In this document: positions 26,635 to 35,155 of the stretch, in pieces | Layout: each line of letters opens with the position of its first letter | Position numbering within the stretch: the stretch's first letter is position 1 | DNA from: Chloroflexota bacterium | Lineage (GTDB): Bacteria > Chloroflexota > Dehalococcoidia > UBA2979 | DNA length: 64,000 nucleotides | Assembly: GCA_003670575.1 (NCBI GenBank) | Contig: QWRD01000004.1 | Span: forward strand, 1-64,000 | Direction of reading: 5' to 3' | Notes under the pieces: model-generated | The model's input: only the letters and a program-made list of their open reading frames with translations | What the model was told of the DNA's origin: nothing | The model's database searches: none | Program-made: the position numbers and the translations under genes

Positions 26635-27597
26635 TCAGGTTGTCGGGGTGGATCCGCTGATCTCAGGCCAGCCAGATACCCGACCATTGTACGTCGCAAG
26701 CTCGCCGCGCACCGTTGCTTCCATGTCTGCGTGGGAGACGGTTCCGCGGTCGGTCAATATGGCCTTGTCGTTGAGGACGAGGAACGCGTCTAGTTTCACT
26801 TTCCAGTCGGCCATGTACATCGGCGTCTTCTCGACGCTCCGCAATTCCGCAAACGATAGGAATTGCTCGACCAGCAACTCCAGTCGCTTCAACTCGAGTT
26901 CTTCGAGGTAGTTCTTCGCGACCACGGCGTCATCCTTCGTGACAACCGCACCCTTTCAGGTTGTCAGGCCCATGTTCGGCTTCGAACTGTCGACCCGGGC
27001 CGCGACCAATTCTGCCACGGTGCGACCCCTGATCGCGTAGTGGAACTTGTTCTGCACGGTCGCGAAGAACTGCTTGGCGTTGTCCGTCTTCGAGTCGTAG
27101 TCGATGCTCGTCGCGAAGATGTCGCGAACCTTCTCGTAGAAGTGCTTCTCCGACGTCCGGATGCGACGAACGCGCTCGATCAGTTCGTCGAAGTAGTTCG
27201 TCTGCTCGCCGGCGAGCCGTGCATCGTCGATGGCAAAACCCTTGACGACGTAGTCCGATAGCTTGTCGGTCGCCCACGCTCGGAACTGAGCACCTCGGTG
27301 ACCGCCAACGCGGTAGCCAACGTGGATGATCACCTCAAGGTTGTAGACGACGACCTCGCGGATGACCTCGCGCCCACCCTCAATTTGAACGTGTGCATTT
27401 TTTGCACACGTTCGTTCGGGGTCGAGTTCGCCGGCTTCGAAGATGGCCGCGATGTGGCGCTGGATGACAGACCGATCGCGCTGAAACAGGTCAGCCATCC
27501 TCGCTCTGTCCAGCCAGACGTTGCCGTCACGAAGCACCACCTGAACGGCGGGAGGGCCATCCTCAGGCTGGTAGAGGATCAAATCGGTGTCAGGCAT
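26635..27597 (-). pseudogene. rhuM-family gene interrupted by one in-frame TGA
   Basis: From the ATG at 27597 (GGAG upstream) the frame gives a RhuM N-terminus (LILYQPEDG, VWLDRARMADLFQRDRSVIQRHI, EVVVYNLEVIIHVGYRV, RGAQFRAWATDKLSDYVVKGF) up to KPNMGLTT, where TGA at 26956-26958 stops it. The same frame continues without a shift as KGAVVTKDDAVVAKNYLEEL and runs to the family's normal C-terminus (FAELRSVEKTPMYMADWKVKLDAFL). Relatives have a tryptophan or similar residue at the TGA, so one TGG-to-TGA change explains it. Otherwise the ORF is intact, suggesting a recent mutation, readthrough, or a sequencing error. Confidence 0.8.
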
Positions 27598-27696
27598 GAC
27601 AAAGGCTCCGAACCCTGACGGGATAGCACGCATATTCTAACAGACATGCGTCGAACGTTGACCGTCGGTATGAACGAGCAGCGACCCGCCCGCTAC

Positions 27697-28893
27697 CTAC
27701 CGCAGCAGTGCCGCCACCCGATCCAAAATCCGGCCGGAGACCTCGTACTTCGGGAGGAGTGGGAGGTCCTCGCGGCCGCCCTCGGCGTCGAGGATGGTGA
27801 CGCGGTTGTCGTCGGAGGCGAAGCCGGCATCGGTGGCCGAGACGTCGTTGGCGACGATGAGCTTCGCGCCCTTGGCGACCAGCTTCTTCGTGGCGTTGGT
27901 GATCAGGTCCTGGGTCTCGGCAGCGAACACCACCTTCACGAAGGGGCCATCGACTTCCTTGCTGATGTCGGGGTTCTCCACCAGCGGAACGCTCAACTCG
28001 CTGCCCATGTCGGCGCGCTTGATCTTCTGCTCGGCGGGCTCCGCGGGGCGGTAGTCGGCGACGGCGGCGGCCATGATCAGCACGTCCGCGCCGCGCACCG
28101 CCTCGCGGACGGCGGCCAGCATCTCGGCGGCGGATTCCACGGCGACGACGGTCACCCCACCCGGCGCAGGCAGCGCGGCGGTGCTGACGAGTGTCACCTG
28201 TGCCCCACGGTCGCGGGCGGCCTCGGCGAGCGCGTAGCCCTGCTTCCCGCTCGAACGGTTGCTGAGGTAGCGCACCGGGTCGACGGCTTCGCGGGTGCCG
28301 CCGGCGGTGACGACGATGCGCCGTCCGGCGAGGTCGCCACGCTCGCGACCGAGTCGCGCCTTCACGAAGTCGACGATCGTCTCCGGCTCCACCAGCCGCC
28401 CGGCACCTCGACGTCCCGAGGCGAGCCGACCGGCAGCAGGCCCGACGAACTGCACGCCGCGCTGCTCCAGCAGGGCGCGGTTCGCCTGGGTGGCGGGGTG
28501 CTCCCACATCTGCGAGTCCATCGCCGGGGCCACCAGCAGCGGTGCCTGCGTGGCGAGTGCGGTGAGCGAGACCATGTCGTCCGCCAAGCCGTGCGCGAGC
28601 CGCGCCATGCTGCTGGCAGTCGCCGGTGCGATCAGCATCAGGTCGGCGCGGCGAGCCAGTTCGACGTGCACCTCGCCCTCCGCACCATCGCGGAACATGT
28701 CGAGGTAGGGCGCGCGGCCGGTGAGGGCGCGGAAGGTGAGTGGGGTGATGAACTCAGCAGCGTGCGCGGTCATCGCGACGTCGACGATCGCACCGGCCTG
28801 CACGAGGCGGCTCGTGAGCTCGGCGGCCTTGTACGCGGCGATCGAGCCGGTCACGCCCAGCACGAGGTGGCGACCGTCGAGCGGGCCGCTCAT
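27697..28893 (-). CDS. coaBC: CoaBC: phosphopantothenoylcysteine decarboxylase/synthetase
   Basis: 398 residues catalysing two consecutive steps of CoA synthesis. N-terminal flavoprotein CoaC: VTGSIAAYKA, HVELARRADLMLIAPATA, and PAMDSQMW where E. coli has PAMN; the Asp form is common in other phyla. C-terminal CoaB: VVTAGGTREAVDPVRYLSN, SSGKQGYALAEAA, IMAAAVADYRP and KIKR. It lies 28 bases after coaX on the same strand, so both CoA genes are one unit. Confidence 0.96.
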   Translation of the reverse strand: MSGPLDGRHLVLGVTGSIAAYKAAELTSRLVQAGAIVDVAMTAHAAEFITPLTFRALTGRAPYLDMFRDGAEGEVHVELARRADLMLIAPATASSMARLAHGLADDMVSLTALATQAPLLVAPAMDSQMWEHPATQANRALLEQRGVQFVGPAAGRLASGRRGAGRLVEPETIVDFVKARLGRERGDLAGRRIVVTAGGTREAVDPVRYLSNRSSGKQGYALAEAARDRGAQVTLVSTAALPAPGGVTVVAVESAAEMLAAVREAVRGADVLIMAAAVADYRPAEPAEQKIKRADMGSELSVPLVENPDISKEVDGPFVKVVFAAETQDLITNATKKLVAKGAKLIVANDVSATDAGFASDDNRVTILDAEGGREDLPLLPKYEVSGRILDRVAALLR

Positions 28894-28921
28894 CGATGCG
28901 CCGCCTTCGCGCGGTGGTGCA

Positions 28922-29698
28922 TCACTTGTTCGCCTCGTACACCAGGCGCAACCCGTCGAGGTTCAGGTTGTCCTCGATGACGTCGATGCAGGTCGCCTCG
29001 GCCTGGATGAGGTGGGCGTAGCCGCCGGTGCCAATCACCGTGGCGTCCTCACCAATCTCCTCCTTGAAGCGCCGCACCATGCCGCAGACCATGTCCGCGT
29101 AGCCGTAGAACAGCCCGGACTGGAGCGAGTGGACGGTGTTGCGCCCGATTACCGCCTCGGGCCGCTCGATACTCACGCGGCGCAGCATGGCGGTGCGCGC
29201 GAACAGCGCCTGCGAGGCGATGCCGATGCCCGGCGCAATCGCCCCGCCCAGGTAGTCGCCCTCGCGTGAGATCGCGTCGAAGACGAGCGCCGTGCCGAGA
29301 TCGACGATCACCAGCGGCGGCTTGTACTTCGCGAGTGCGGCGACCGCGTGCAGGATGCGGTCCGCACCCACCTCCCGCGGGTTGTCGTAGCGGACTCGTA
29401 CACCCGTGCGCACCCCGGTGCCGATCACGAGCGGCTCCACGTTGAAGTAGTTCTTGCAGACATCGGTGAACGTGGTGATGAGCGGCGGCACCGTCGAGGA
29501 CAGCGCGGCGGCAGTCACCTCGGCCGGATCGACGCCACGAGTGCGCAGCAGGGCGAGCAGGAGCATCGCGTACTCGTCCGGCAGGTTGTCCTGGTCGGTG
29601 GCGATGCGGAATGTCGCGAGCAACTCCTCCTCGCGGTACACGCCGATCGCGATGCTCGTGTTGCCGATGTCGATGGCGAGCAGGAGAGGAGGGGGCAT
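28922..29698 (-). CDS. coaX: Type III pantothenate kinase
   Basis: 258 residues from the ATG at 29698; a GTG at 29710 is an alternative start. The first step of CoA synthesis from pantothenate. The ASKHA-fold motifs are LLAIDIGNTSIAIGVY, PREVGADRI and IVDLGTALVFDAIS. Upstream on the minus strand a TGTGATAAT extended -10 (29778-29786) could drive coaX-coaBC. It is divergent from dnaA. Confidence 0.93.
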   Translation of the reverse strand: MPPPLLLAIDIGNTSIAIGVYREEELLATFRIATDQDNLPDEYAMLLLALLRTRGVDPAEVTAAALSSTVPPLITTFTDVCKNYFNVEPLVIGTGVRTGVRVRYDNPREVGADRILHAVAALAKYKPPLVIVDLGTALVFDAISREGDYLGGAIAPGIGIASQALFARTAMLRRVSIERPEAVIGRNTVHSLQSGLFYGYADMVCGMVRRFKEEIGEDATVIGTGGYAHLIQAEATCIDVIEDNLNLDGLRLVYEANK

Positions 29699-29853
29699 GG
29701 GTTCCGTCACCGGTCCAAACTGTGCACACCACGGCGCCCGTGAAGGCGCGCGTCAGGAGGCGCTACGCGGGGTGCTCATTATCACATAGGGTGCTCGGGA
29801 ACGCCTTGTTTATTACGATTCCCCCGAATTCATCGACACTCCACATAAGCCCC

Positions 29854-29883
29854 TTGATCGGCCTTTTCGGCCGGTGCTATCGT
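29854..29883 (+). promoter_or_regulatory. Possible dnaA promoter
   Basis: TTGATC and TATCGT are separated by 18 bases, which include a short CGGCC/GGCCG inverted repeat. It lies about 330 bases upstream of the dnaA GTG; the 29711-30210 stretch contains no other gene. Confidence 0.4.
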
Positions 29884-30027
29884 CCGCGCAGGTTCGTTGC
29901 CCGGTCTGCATGCGGCAGGATTCGGGCGGCGGCCGGACAGACGCGAACGAGTCCTCTGGATTCATTCCTTTCCTTGGCGTGCATTCTCATGTTGGCGGTG
30001 ACCACTTACTCACAGCTTGTCTACGGT

Positions 30028-30036
30028 TGTGGATAG
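30028..30036 (-). promoter_or_regulatory. DnaA-box-like site upstream of dnaA
   Basis: TGTGGATAG matches the reverse of the DnaA box (TGTGGATAA) at 8 of 9 bases. Its position between promoter and gene suits autorepression by DnaA. Confidence 0.5.
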
Positions 30037-30210
30037 TGCTTCGTGCGCCTATTTCGAGTCTTGCGCCTGCGGCGCACGGGTTCTCTCTGGAGCGACCGGG
30101 CGGGAATGCACAGTGACACTCAGGGCGCCTGGGCCTCGCAGTCGGATCACAGAATCGAATGAAGCGCTCGGAACATCCGAGCGGCGCATCATGATGGTGG
30201 AGGCTGTTCG

Positions 30211-31590
30211 GTGACGACTCGCTCGACAGACCAACCGCCTACCGACCCACACCGCGACCCGGCGGAGCTCTGGCAACAGGCGCTCCGGCACCTCTCGCAG
30301 AACGTCTCGCAGGCGAACTACAACACCTGGCTGGACGGCACCGAGGGTCTGCGGTTCATCGACCACTCACTGGTGATTGGGACGAAGTCCGAGTTCGTCA
30401 CCGAGTGGATGCAGAAGCGGATGCGCCCGTTGATCGTGCGCACGCTGACAGAGCTGGCCGACGAGCCGCTGGACATCCGCTTTGAACCGCTCCGCCAGGA
30501 GATGCAGACGGTCTCCCCACTGAGTGGAGCGCCGGGCGAGCAGGAAGCCGGCATCCCGCGGCCTCGCCTGCGCGAGCGGTACACGTTCGAGCACTTCGTG
30601 GTCGGCACGAACAACCGTCTGGCCTTCGCGGCCGCAGAAGGCGTTGCCTCGGCGCCGGGTCGGCTCTACAACCCGCTCTTCCTGTACGGCGCCGCCGGAT
30701 TGGGCAAGACCCACCTGCTACAGTCGATCGGCCACCGCACCATGGATGCCGGACTGAAGGTGATCTACATCTCGTCCGAGCAGTTCACGAACCAGATCAT
30801 CACCGCCATCCAGCAGCGGCGGCAGGACGAGTTCCGCGCCCGCTACCGCTCCGCCGATGTCCTGCTCATCGATGACATTCAATTCATCGTGGGCAAAGAG
30901 TCGACGCAGTCTGAGTTCTTCCACACCTTCAATGACCTGTACGAGGCAGGACGACAGGTCGTCATCACCTCGGACAAGAGTCCGGCGCTGATCCCCCATC
31001 TGGAGGAGCGGCTGCGCACACGATTCGAGTGGGGGCTGATCGCCGACATCCAGGCGCCGGACCTCGAGATGCGCGTGGCGATCCTGCGTGAGAAGGCGAT
31101 CGAGCACGGCGCGCGCGTACCGGACGAAGTGATCCACGCCATCGCCGCGCGGTTCACGAACAACATCCGTGAGCTGGAAGGCTCGCTCACGCGCATCCTA
31201 GCCTACGCTCGCCTCACCGGCGAAGCGCTGACCATCGAACTTGTGCAGTCGGCGCTCGCCTCGCTGCGAGCCGACGAGCCGAAGCTGCCACCGTCACCGG
31301 ATCTGATCATGGACGTCGTATGCCGCTACTTCGGCATCGACCGTGAGGCGCTGCTCTCCAAGAGCCGCGAGAAGCGTGTGGCGTACCCGCGCCAGCTGGC
31401 GATGTACCTCATGCGGGAGATGGCTCAACGCTCCCTGGTGGAGATCGGGCAATCGCTCGGCGGGCGGGATCACTCCACGGTCCACCACGGCTGGCGGAAA
31501 ATGGAGCGCTCCCTCATCATCGATCCGGAGACGAAGCGTGACGTCTCCAGCCTGCGCGAGCTCGTGGAGCGCTCTCGGCAGGCCGCCTGA
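30211..31590 (+). CDS. dnaA: Chromosomal replication initiator DnaA
   Basis: GTG start with GGTGGAGG upstream; 459 residues. Domain I (LWQQALRHLSQNVSQANYNTWL), a short linker, then the AAA+ domain with Walker A LYGAAGLGKTHLL and Walker B VLLIDDIQFI, and the C-terminal DNA-binding helix-turn-helix ending GGRDHSTVHHGWRKM. DnaA binds 9-base boxes at oriC and melts the origin. Flanked on both sides by long non-coding AT-richer DNA, as typical of an origin locus. Confidence 0.98.
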   Translation: MTTRSTDQPPTDPHRDPAELWQQALRHLSQNVSQANYNTWLDGTEGLRFIDHSLVIGTKSEFVTEWMQKRMRPLIVRTLTELADEPLDIRFEPLRQEMQTVSPLSGAPGEQEAGIPRPRLRERYTFEHFVVGTNNRLAFAAAEGVASAPGRLYNPLFLYGAAGLGKTHLLQSIGHRTMDAGLKVIYISSEQFTNQIITAIQQRRQDEFRARYRSADVLLIDDIQFIVGKESTQSEFFHTFNDLYEAGRQVVITSDKSPALIPHLEERLRTRFEWGLIADIQAPDLEMRVAILREKAIEHGARVPDEVIHAIAARFTNNIRELEGSLTRILAYARLTGEALTIELVQSALASLRADEPKLPPSPDLIMDVVCRYFGIDREALLSKSREKRVAYPRQLAMYLMREMAQRSLVEIGQSLGGRDHSTVHHGWRKMERSLIIDPETKRDVSSLRELVERSRQAA

Positions 31591-31653
31591 GCGGTTCGCT
31601 GCCTCGGCCATTAGTTCCCACGTACGACATCCAGATCGATGTTCGCGTGCGCC

Positions 31654-31682
31654 GCGCGTCCCCCTCCAGGAGGGGGACGCGC
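31654..31682 (+). terminator. Hairpin terminator after dnaA
   Basis: GCGCGTCCCCCT and its exact complement AGGGGGACGCGC enclose a 5-base loop, 63 bases after the dnaA stop. No T-run follows. Confidence 0.65.
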
Positions 31683-31689
31683 CATCAGC

Positions 31690-32079
31690 GCAATAGCCTT
31701 CGGCGCCTGTGCGATGGCGCCCCAAGCGCGTGCAACGACTGTCTACGCCAATCGCAGACCTACATAATTGCGTAGGCGTACGAGTGATTCCTGTTCGACA
31801 GTTGTGTTCACCGCTCGCCGAGTCGTGGGGATACCAGGGGGTAACCTTCCACGATGGTGGGGGAGCGTCAGTCCGTTATTGTTTAGATACATATACCGGT
31901 GAAACTTATCGGTGGAGTTCAGATGATATCCACCGGCTGTCACACCCTCATACCCGCAGGCAGGAGATACTGATCCACACTGTCCACACCACTACTACGA
32001 CTACTTCCCGTGACACCCTCCTCAGGGCGCATCATGTCTTTGTGCAACAACCTCTTCTTGTGAATGTGCGTAACTCACT
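31690..32079. other. Candidate chromosomal origin (oriC)
   Basis: This region between dnaA and obg has no gene and is much richer in A+T than the rest of the window. Box-like sites are TGATCCACA (31971-31979, 8 of 9) directly followed by CTGTCCACA (31980-31988, 7 of 9), ATATCCACC (31926-31934) and TGGGGATAC (31826-31834, reverse). An AT tract around 31874-31895 (TTATTGTTTAGATACATATA) is a good unwinding element. A CGGTGGA/TCCACCG inverted repeat surrounds 31910-31935. Gene orientation switches from mostly minus to mostly plus around here. Confidence 0.6.
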
Positions 32080-33354
32080 GTGATCGACCAGGTAATCATC
32101 GAAGTCGCAAGTGGCCGTGGTGGGGATGGAGCGGTTTCGTTCCGTCGTGAACGCTTCGTGCCCAACGGTGGACCGGATGGGGGAGACGGCGGTCGAGGCG
32201 GTGACGTCATGGCGACCGCCGATCGCGGACTCTCCACGCTCGGTGCGTTCCGCGAGGGCCATCGTCTCGCAGCGGAACCGGGCGGTGCAGGCGGCGGCAA
32301 CAAGCGCCACGGCGCGCGCGGCGCGGAACTGCTGCTGAAACTGCCCGTTGGCTCCATGGTTTGGCTCGATCCCACGGATGCCGATGGCGAGCCGGAGTTG
32401 CTTGCCGACCTCACAGCGGACGGTGCGCTGGTGCTGATTGCACACGGTGGGCGCGGTGGCTGGGGGAACAAGCGGTTCGCGACGCCAACGCGGCAGACTC
32501 CTCGGTTCGCGCAACACGGCGCGGCTGGGACACAACTCCGACTGCGCATCGAGCTCAAGTTGTTGGCGGACGTCGGACTGGTGGGCCTGCCGAACGCGGG
32601 CAAGTCGACGCTGCTGCGGGCATGGTCCGCGGCTCGGCCAAAGGTTGCGCCCTACCCGTTCACGACGCTGGAGCCCGAGTTGGGCGTTGTGAGTGTCGGC
32701 TTCGAAACCTTCGTTGCTGCTGACATGCCGGGGCTCATCGAGGGCGCCAGCCAGGGCGTGGGCCTTGGGCATGAGTTCCTGCGTCACATCGAGCGGACGC
32801 GCGTGCTCGTGCATGTCCTGGACCTCACCAGTGAGCATCCGCTTGAGGACTACGAGTTGATCAATAACGAGCTTGCGGAGTTCGGACACGGGCTCGCTGA
32901 GAAGCCGCAACTGGTGGCGCTGAACAAGATCGACGTGCCGGATGCCGATGAGCGTGCCGCTGAGCTGGGTGCCGTCCTGGAGGCGCGACGCGTGCGCTGG
33001 CTGGCCATCTCGGCGCAGCAGCGCACCAGCACCGACGCGCTGGCGCAGCGTGCATTCTGGCTGCTGCAGGAGCAGCGGGTATACGAGAAGTACGACGCGC
33101 CGCTGCCGGTGCTGCGACCGGAGGCACGTCGTGCACGGGTCGAGGGGGCTCGCGCGGCGGATGGTGTGGCGGTGGTGCGCGGCGCGACGGCGGAGTGGTT
33201 GGCAAGCACCTTTGATGTCGCCGAGTTTGAGTCGCGGCACGAGTTGATCGACCGACTGCGGCGGTTGGGCACCGGTCGCGTGCTGGATCGCCTTGGCGTG
33301 CAGCCGGGCGAGCGCGTCCGCATCGGTGTCACCGAGATGCAGTGGGATCCGTAG
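32080..33354 (+). CDS. obg: GTPase Obg
   Basis: 424 residues from a GTG without a clear ribosome-binding site; a TAA three codons upstream excludes a longer start. The Gly-rich Obg domain (VASGRGGDGAVSFRRERFVP) is followed by the G domain (GLPNAGKSTLL, PFTTLEPELG, DMPGLIEGAS, NKIDVPD) and a C-terminal OCT domain. Obg associates with the 50S ribosomal subunit and links growth to stress. Confidence 0.96.
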   Translation: MIDQVIIEVASGRGGDGAVSFRRERFVPNGGPDGGDGGRGGDVMATADRGLSTLGAFREGHRLAAEPGGAGGGNKRHGARGAELLLKLPVGSMVWLDPTDADGEPELLADLTADGALVLIAHGGRGGWGNKRFATPTRQTPRFAQHGAAGTQLRLRIELKLLADVGLVGLPNAGKSTLLRAWSAARPKVAPYPFTTLEPELGVVSVGFETFVAADMPGLIEGASQGVGLGHEFLRHIERTRVLVHVLDLTSEHPLEDYELINNELAEFGHGLAEKPQLVALNKIDVPDADERAAELGAVLEARRVRWLAISAQQRTSTDALAQRAFWLLQEQRVYEKYDAPLPVLRPEARRARVEGARAADGVAVVRGATAEWLASTFDVAEFESRHELIDRLRRLGTGRVLDRLGVQPGERVRIGVTEMQWDP

Positions 33355-33381
33355 CGCGTCTGGGATGAGGGCGGTGCTGGC

Positions 33382-33990
33382 GTGAACTGGGACCCGGTTC
33401 GGACCGGCGTGCTGGGTGGCACCTTCGACCCACCGCACTTGGCGCATCTCGTGCTGGCTGCGGCCGCCCGACGGGCGTTGGGCCTCGATCGGGTGCTCTT
33501 CGTCCCCGCCGGCGTGCCGTGGCGGAAGGCGGGACGCGAGGTCTCACCCGCCGCCGCGCGCGTGCGGATGCTGCAGGCAGCCATCGCTCCACTGCCGTGG
33601 GCCGCGCTCCGAACCATCGAGGTGGAGCGAGACGGCCCGTCGTACAGCGCGGAGACGATGGAGACCCTCACCGCCGGAGAGCCTGGCGACTGGTGGTTCA
33701 TCCTCGGCTCCGACGCGCTGGCCGACTTACCGCACTGGCATGAGCCTGCTCGGCTGCTCGCCGCCACGAAGCTTGCGCTCGTGCGCCGTCCGGACGGCAC
33801 TGAGCGCATCCCCCCGGAGGTGTTCGCAGCGCTTCCCGGCCTCGAGGCGCGCATCGACCCGGTGGCCGCGCCCGCGCTCGAAATATCCTCGACGGATCTG
33901 CGTGCGCGTATCCGCGACGGGCGCCCGACGCAGCACCTGCTGCCGGCGCCCGTGCGGGAGGTGATCGATGAGTTGGGCCTCTACCGCTGA
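33382..33990 (+). CDS. nadD: Nicotinate-nucleotide adenylyltransferase
   Basis: GTG start; 202 residues. The nucleotidyltransferase fold is shown by GVLGGTFDPPHLAHLVLA (the HxxH of the alpha/beta phosphodiesterase superfamily) and the terminal ISSTDLRARIRDGR. It forms deamido-NAD from nicotinate mononucleotide and ATP. obg-nadD adjacency is common. It converges on terC with a 4-base gap. Confidence 0.95.
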   Translation: MNWDPVRTGVLGGTFDPPHLAHLVLAAAARRALGLDRVLFVPAGVPWRKAGREVSPAAARVRMLQAAIAPLPWAALRTIEVERDGPSYSAETMETLTAGEPGDWWFILGSDALADLPHWHEPARLLAATKLALVRRPDGTERIPPEVFAALPGLEARIDPVAAPALEISSTDLRARIRDGRPTQHLLPAPVREVIDELGLYR

Positions 33991-33994
33991 CCGC

Positions 33995-34951
33995 TCAGTG
34001 CTGCACGTGGTCGAAGTCCACCTCGCGGGCCGGCGATGGCTTTGGCGTCGACAGCATTGAAGCAATGACCGCGACTGTGAGGATGCCCACGATCACGCCT
34101 AGGCTGATCAGCGCAGGCACGTGGAACAGATCGATGAGCAGCAGTTTCATGCCGACGAACATGAGAATGAACATGAGCGCGAGCCGAAGATACACAAGAC
34201 CGCCGAGATAGCCGCTCAGCACGAAGTACAGCGAACGTAGCCCGAGTAGGGCCGCGATAGTCGCAGTGAAGACGATGAACGGGTCGCTGGTGACCGCGAA
34301 GATCGCCGGGACGGAATCGACCGCAAAGACGACGTCCGCGGCCTCGATGAGCAGCAGCGCCACAAAGAGCGTCGTCATATGCCACACCCCCGCGCGGCGG
34401 ACGAAGAAATTCTGACCCGCCAACTCGTCAGTGATCGGCATAAACCGGCGCACAAACTGAATCAGGCGGCTATCTCCGGTGGACGAGACATGCTGCTCCT
34501 CCCGCCACAACTTGATCGCCGTCACGATCAGCAGCGCGCCGAAGATATACAGGACGGGATAGAAGTTTGCGATGAGCGCGCCGCCCACCGCGATCAGCAC
34601 CGCACGCATCACCAGTGCGCCGATTACGCCCCAGAACAGCAGCCGGTGCTGGTATACGGCTGGGATCTTGAGCGCCTGAAAGGTGAGCAGGAAGACAAAG
34701 AGGTTGTCGATGCTGAGCGAGTATTCAATGAGGTAGCCAGTCGTCCACTGGAGACCGACCTCCGTGCCCATACGCCAGTAGACGCCCGCGTTGAAGACGA
34801 GTGCGAGCGCGACCCAGAATGCGCTCCATGCCAACGCTTCGCGGCGTGACACCTCGTGCGCGCTGCGGTGGAAGACCAAGAGGTCGAGAGCCAGCAGGGC
34901 AAGCACCGCTGCTGTGAAGATCACCCAGGGTAATGCGTCGCCAACGGACAT
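33995..34951 (-). CDS. TerC/Alx-family membrane protein, probable manganese exporter
   Basis: 318 residues from the ATG at 34951; the frame extends upstream but that stretch is the riboswitch. About nine transmembrane helices; family motifs ALDLLVF, LIEYSLSIDNLFVFLLTF (acidic metal site) and IEAADVVFAVDSVPAIFAV with two further membrane Asp residues. TerC/Alx proteins export Mn2+, and the upstream yybP-ykoY element senses Mn2+, which supports that role over tellurium resistance. Seven T's directly precede the ATG, and only a weak CAGG ribosome-binding site is visible. Confidence 0.92.
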   Translation of the reverse strand: MSVGDALPWVIFTAAVLALLALDLLVFHRSAHEVSRREALAWSAFWVALALVFNAGVYWRMGTEVGLQWTTGYLIEYSLSIDNLFVFLLTFQALKIPAVYQHRLLFWGVIGALVMRAVLIAVGGALIANFYPVLYIFGALLIVTAIKLWREEQHVSSTGDSRLIQFVRRFMPITDELAGQNFFVRRAGVWHMTTLFVALLLIEAADVVFAVDSVPAIFAVTSDPFIVFTATIAALLGLRSLYFVLSGYLGGLVYLRLALMFILMFVGMKLLLIDLFHVPALISLGVIVGILTVAVIASMLSTPKPSPAREVDFDHVQH

Positions 34952-35015
34952 AAAAAAACCTGTGTCTCTCCCGGCGTATTGCATGGTATCCCCATGCGCC
35001 GGAGCGATGGCAGGT
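34952..35015 (-). terminator. Terminator arm of the Mn2+ riboswitch expression platform
   Basis: ACCTG from the aptamer's 3' strand (35011-35015) can pair with CAGGT (34958-34962), enclosing a CTCCGGCG / CGCCGGGAG stem; seven U's follow (34952-34958). Because the aptamer needs the same ACCTG, terminator and aptamer exclude each other, so Mn2+ binding should allow terC transcription. Confidence 0.65.
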
Positions 35016-35113
35016 CTGGCCACGGCGTGTCCGCCGCTCACGAGCCGGGGCGCACAGTGGGTGCGCCCGTGATGTCGACTCAGTCACCCACCGATGGTGG
35101 GCAGCTACTCCCC
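35009..35113 (-). promoter_or_regulatory. yybP-ykoY (Mn2+) riboswitch upstream of terC
   Basis: The minus strand reads GGGGAGTAGC at 35104-35113, then GTCGACATCACGGGC, CCCGGCTCGTGAGC, and ends GGCCAGACCTGCC around 35009-35021. These are the conserved 5' and 3' cores of the yybP-ykoY class, which binds Mn2+. The downstream gene is TerC, a classic target. This RNA starts just after the methyltransferase gene. Confidence 0.9.
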
Positions 35114-35124
35114 TGACGTGATCG

Positions 35125-35155
35125 AATGTACCAGATGACCTCGAATGCCGCTCAA
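35125..35155 (-). promoter_or_regulatory. Possible promoter of the terC riboswitch
   Basis: On the minus strand TTGAGC and the extended -10 TGGTACATT are 19 bases apart. Transcription would begin about 5-10 bases before the aptamer. Confidence 0.4.

Noticed and set aside
33995-35041. Longer start for TerC including residues before the ATG at 34951
   Set aside because: The extra region is the riboswitch aptamer and terminator, and the family alignment starts at MSVGDALPWV.
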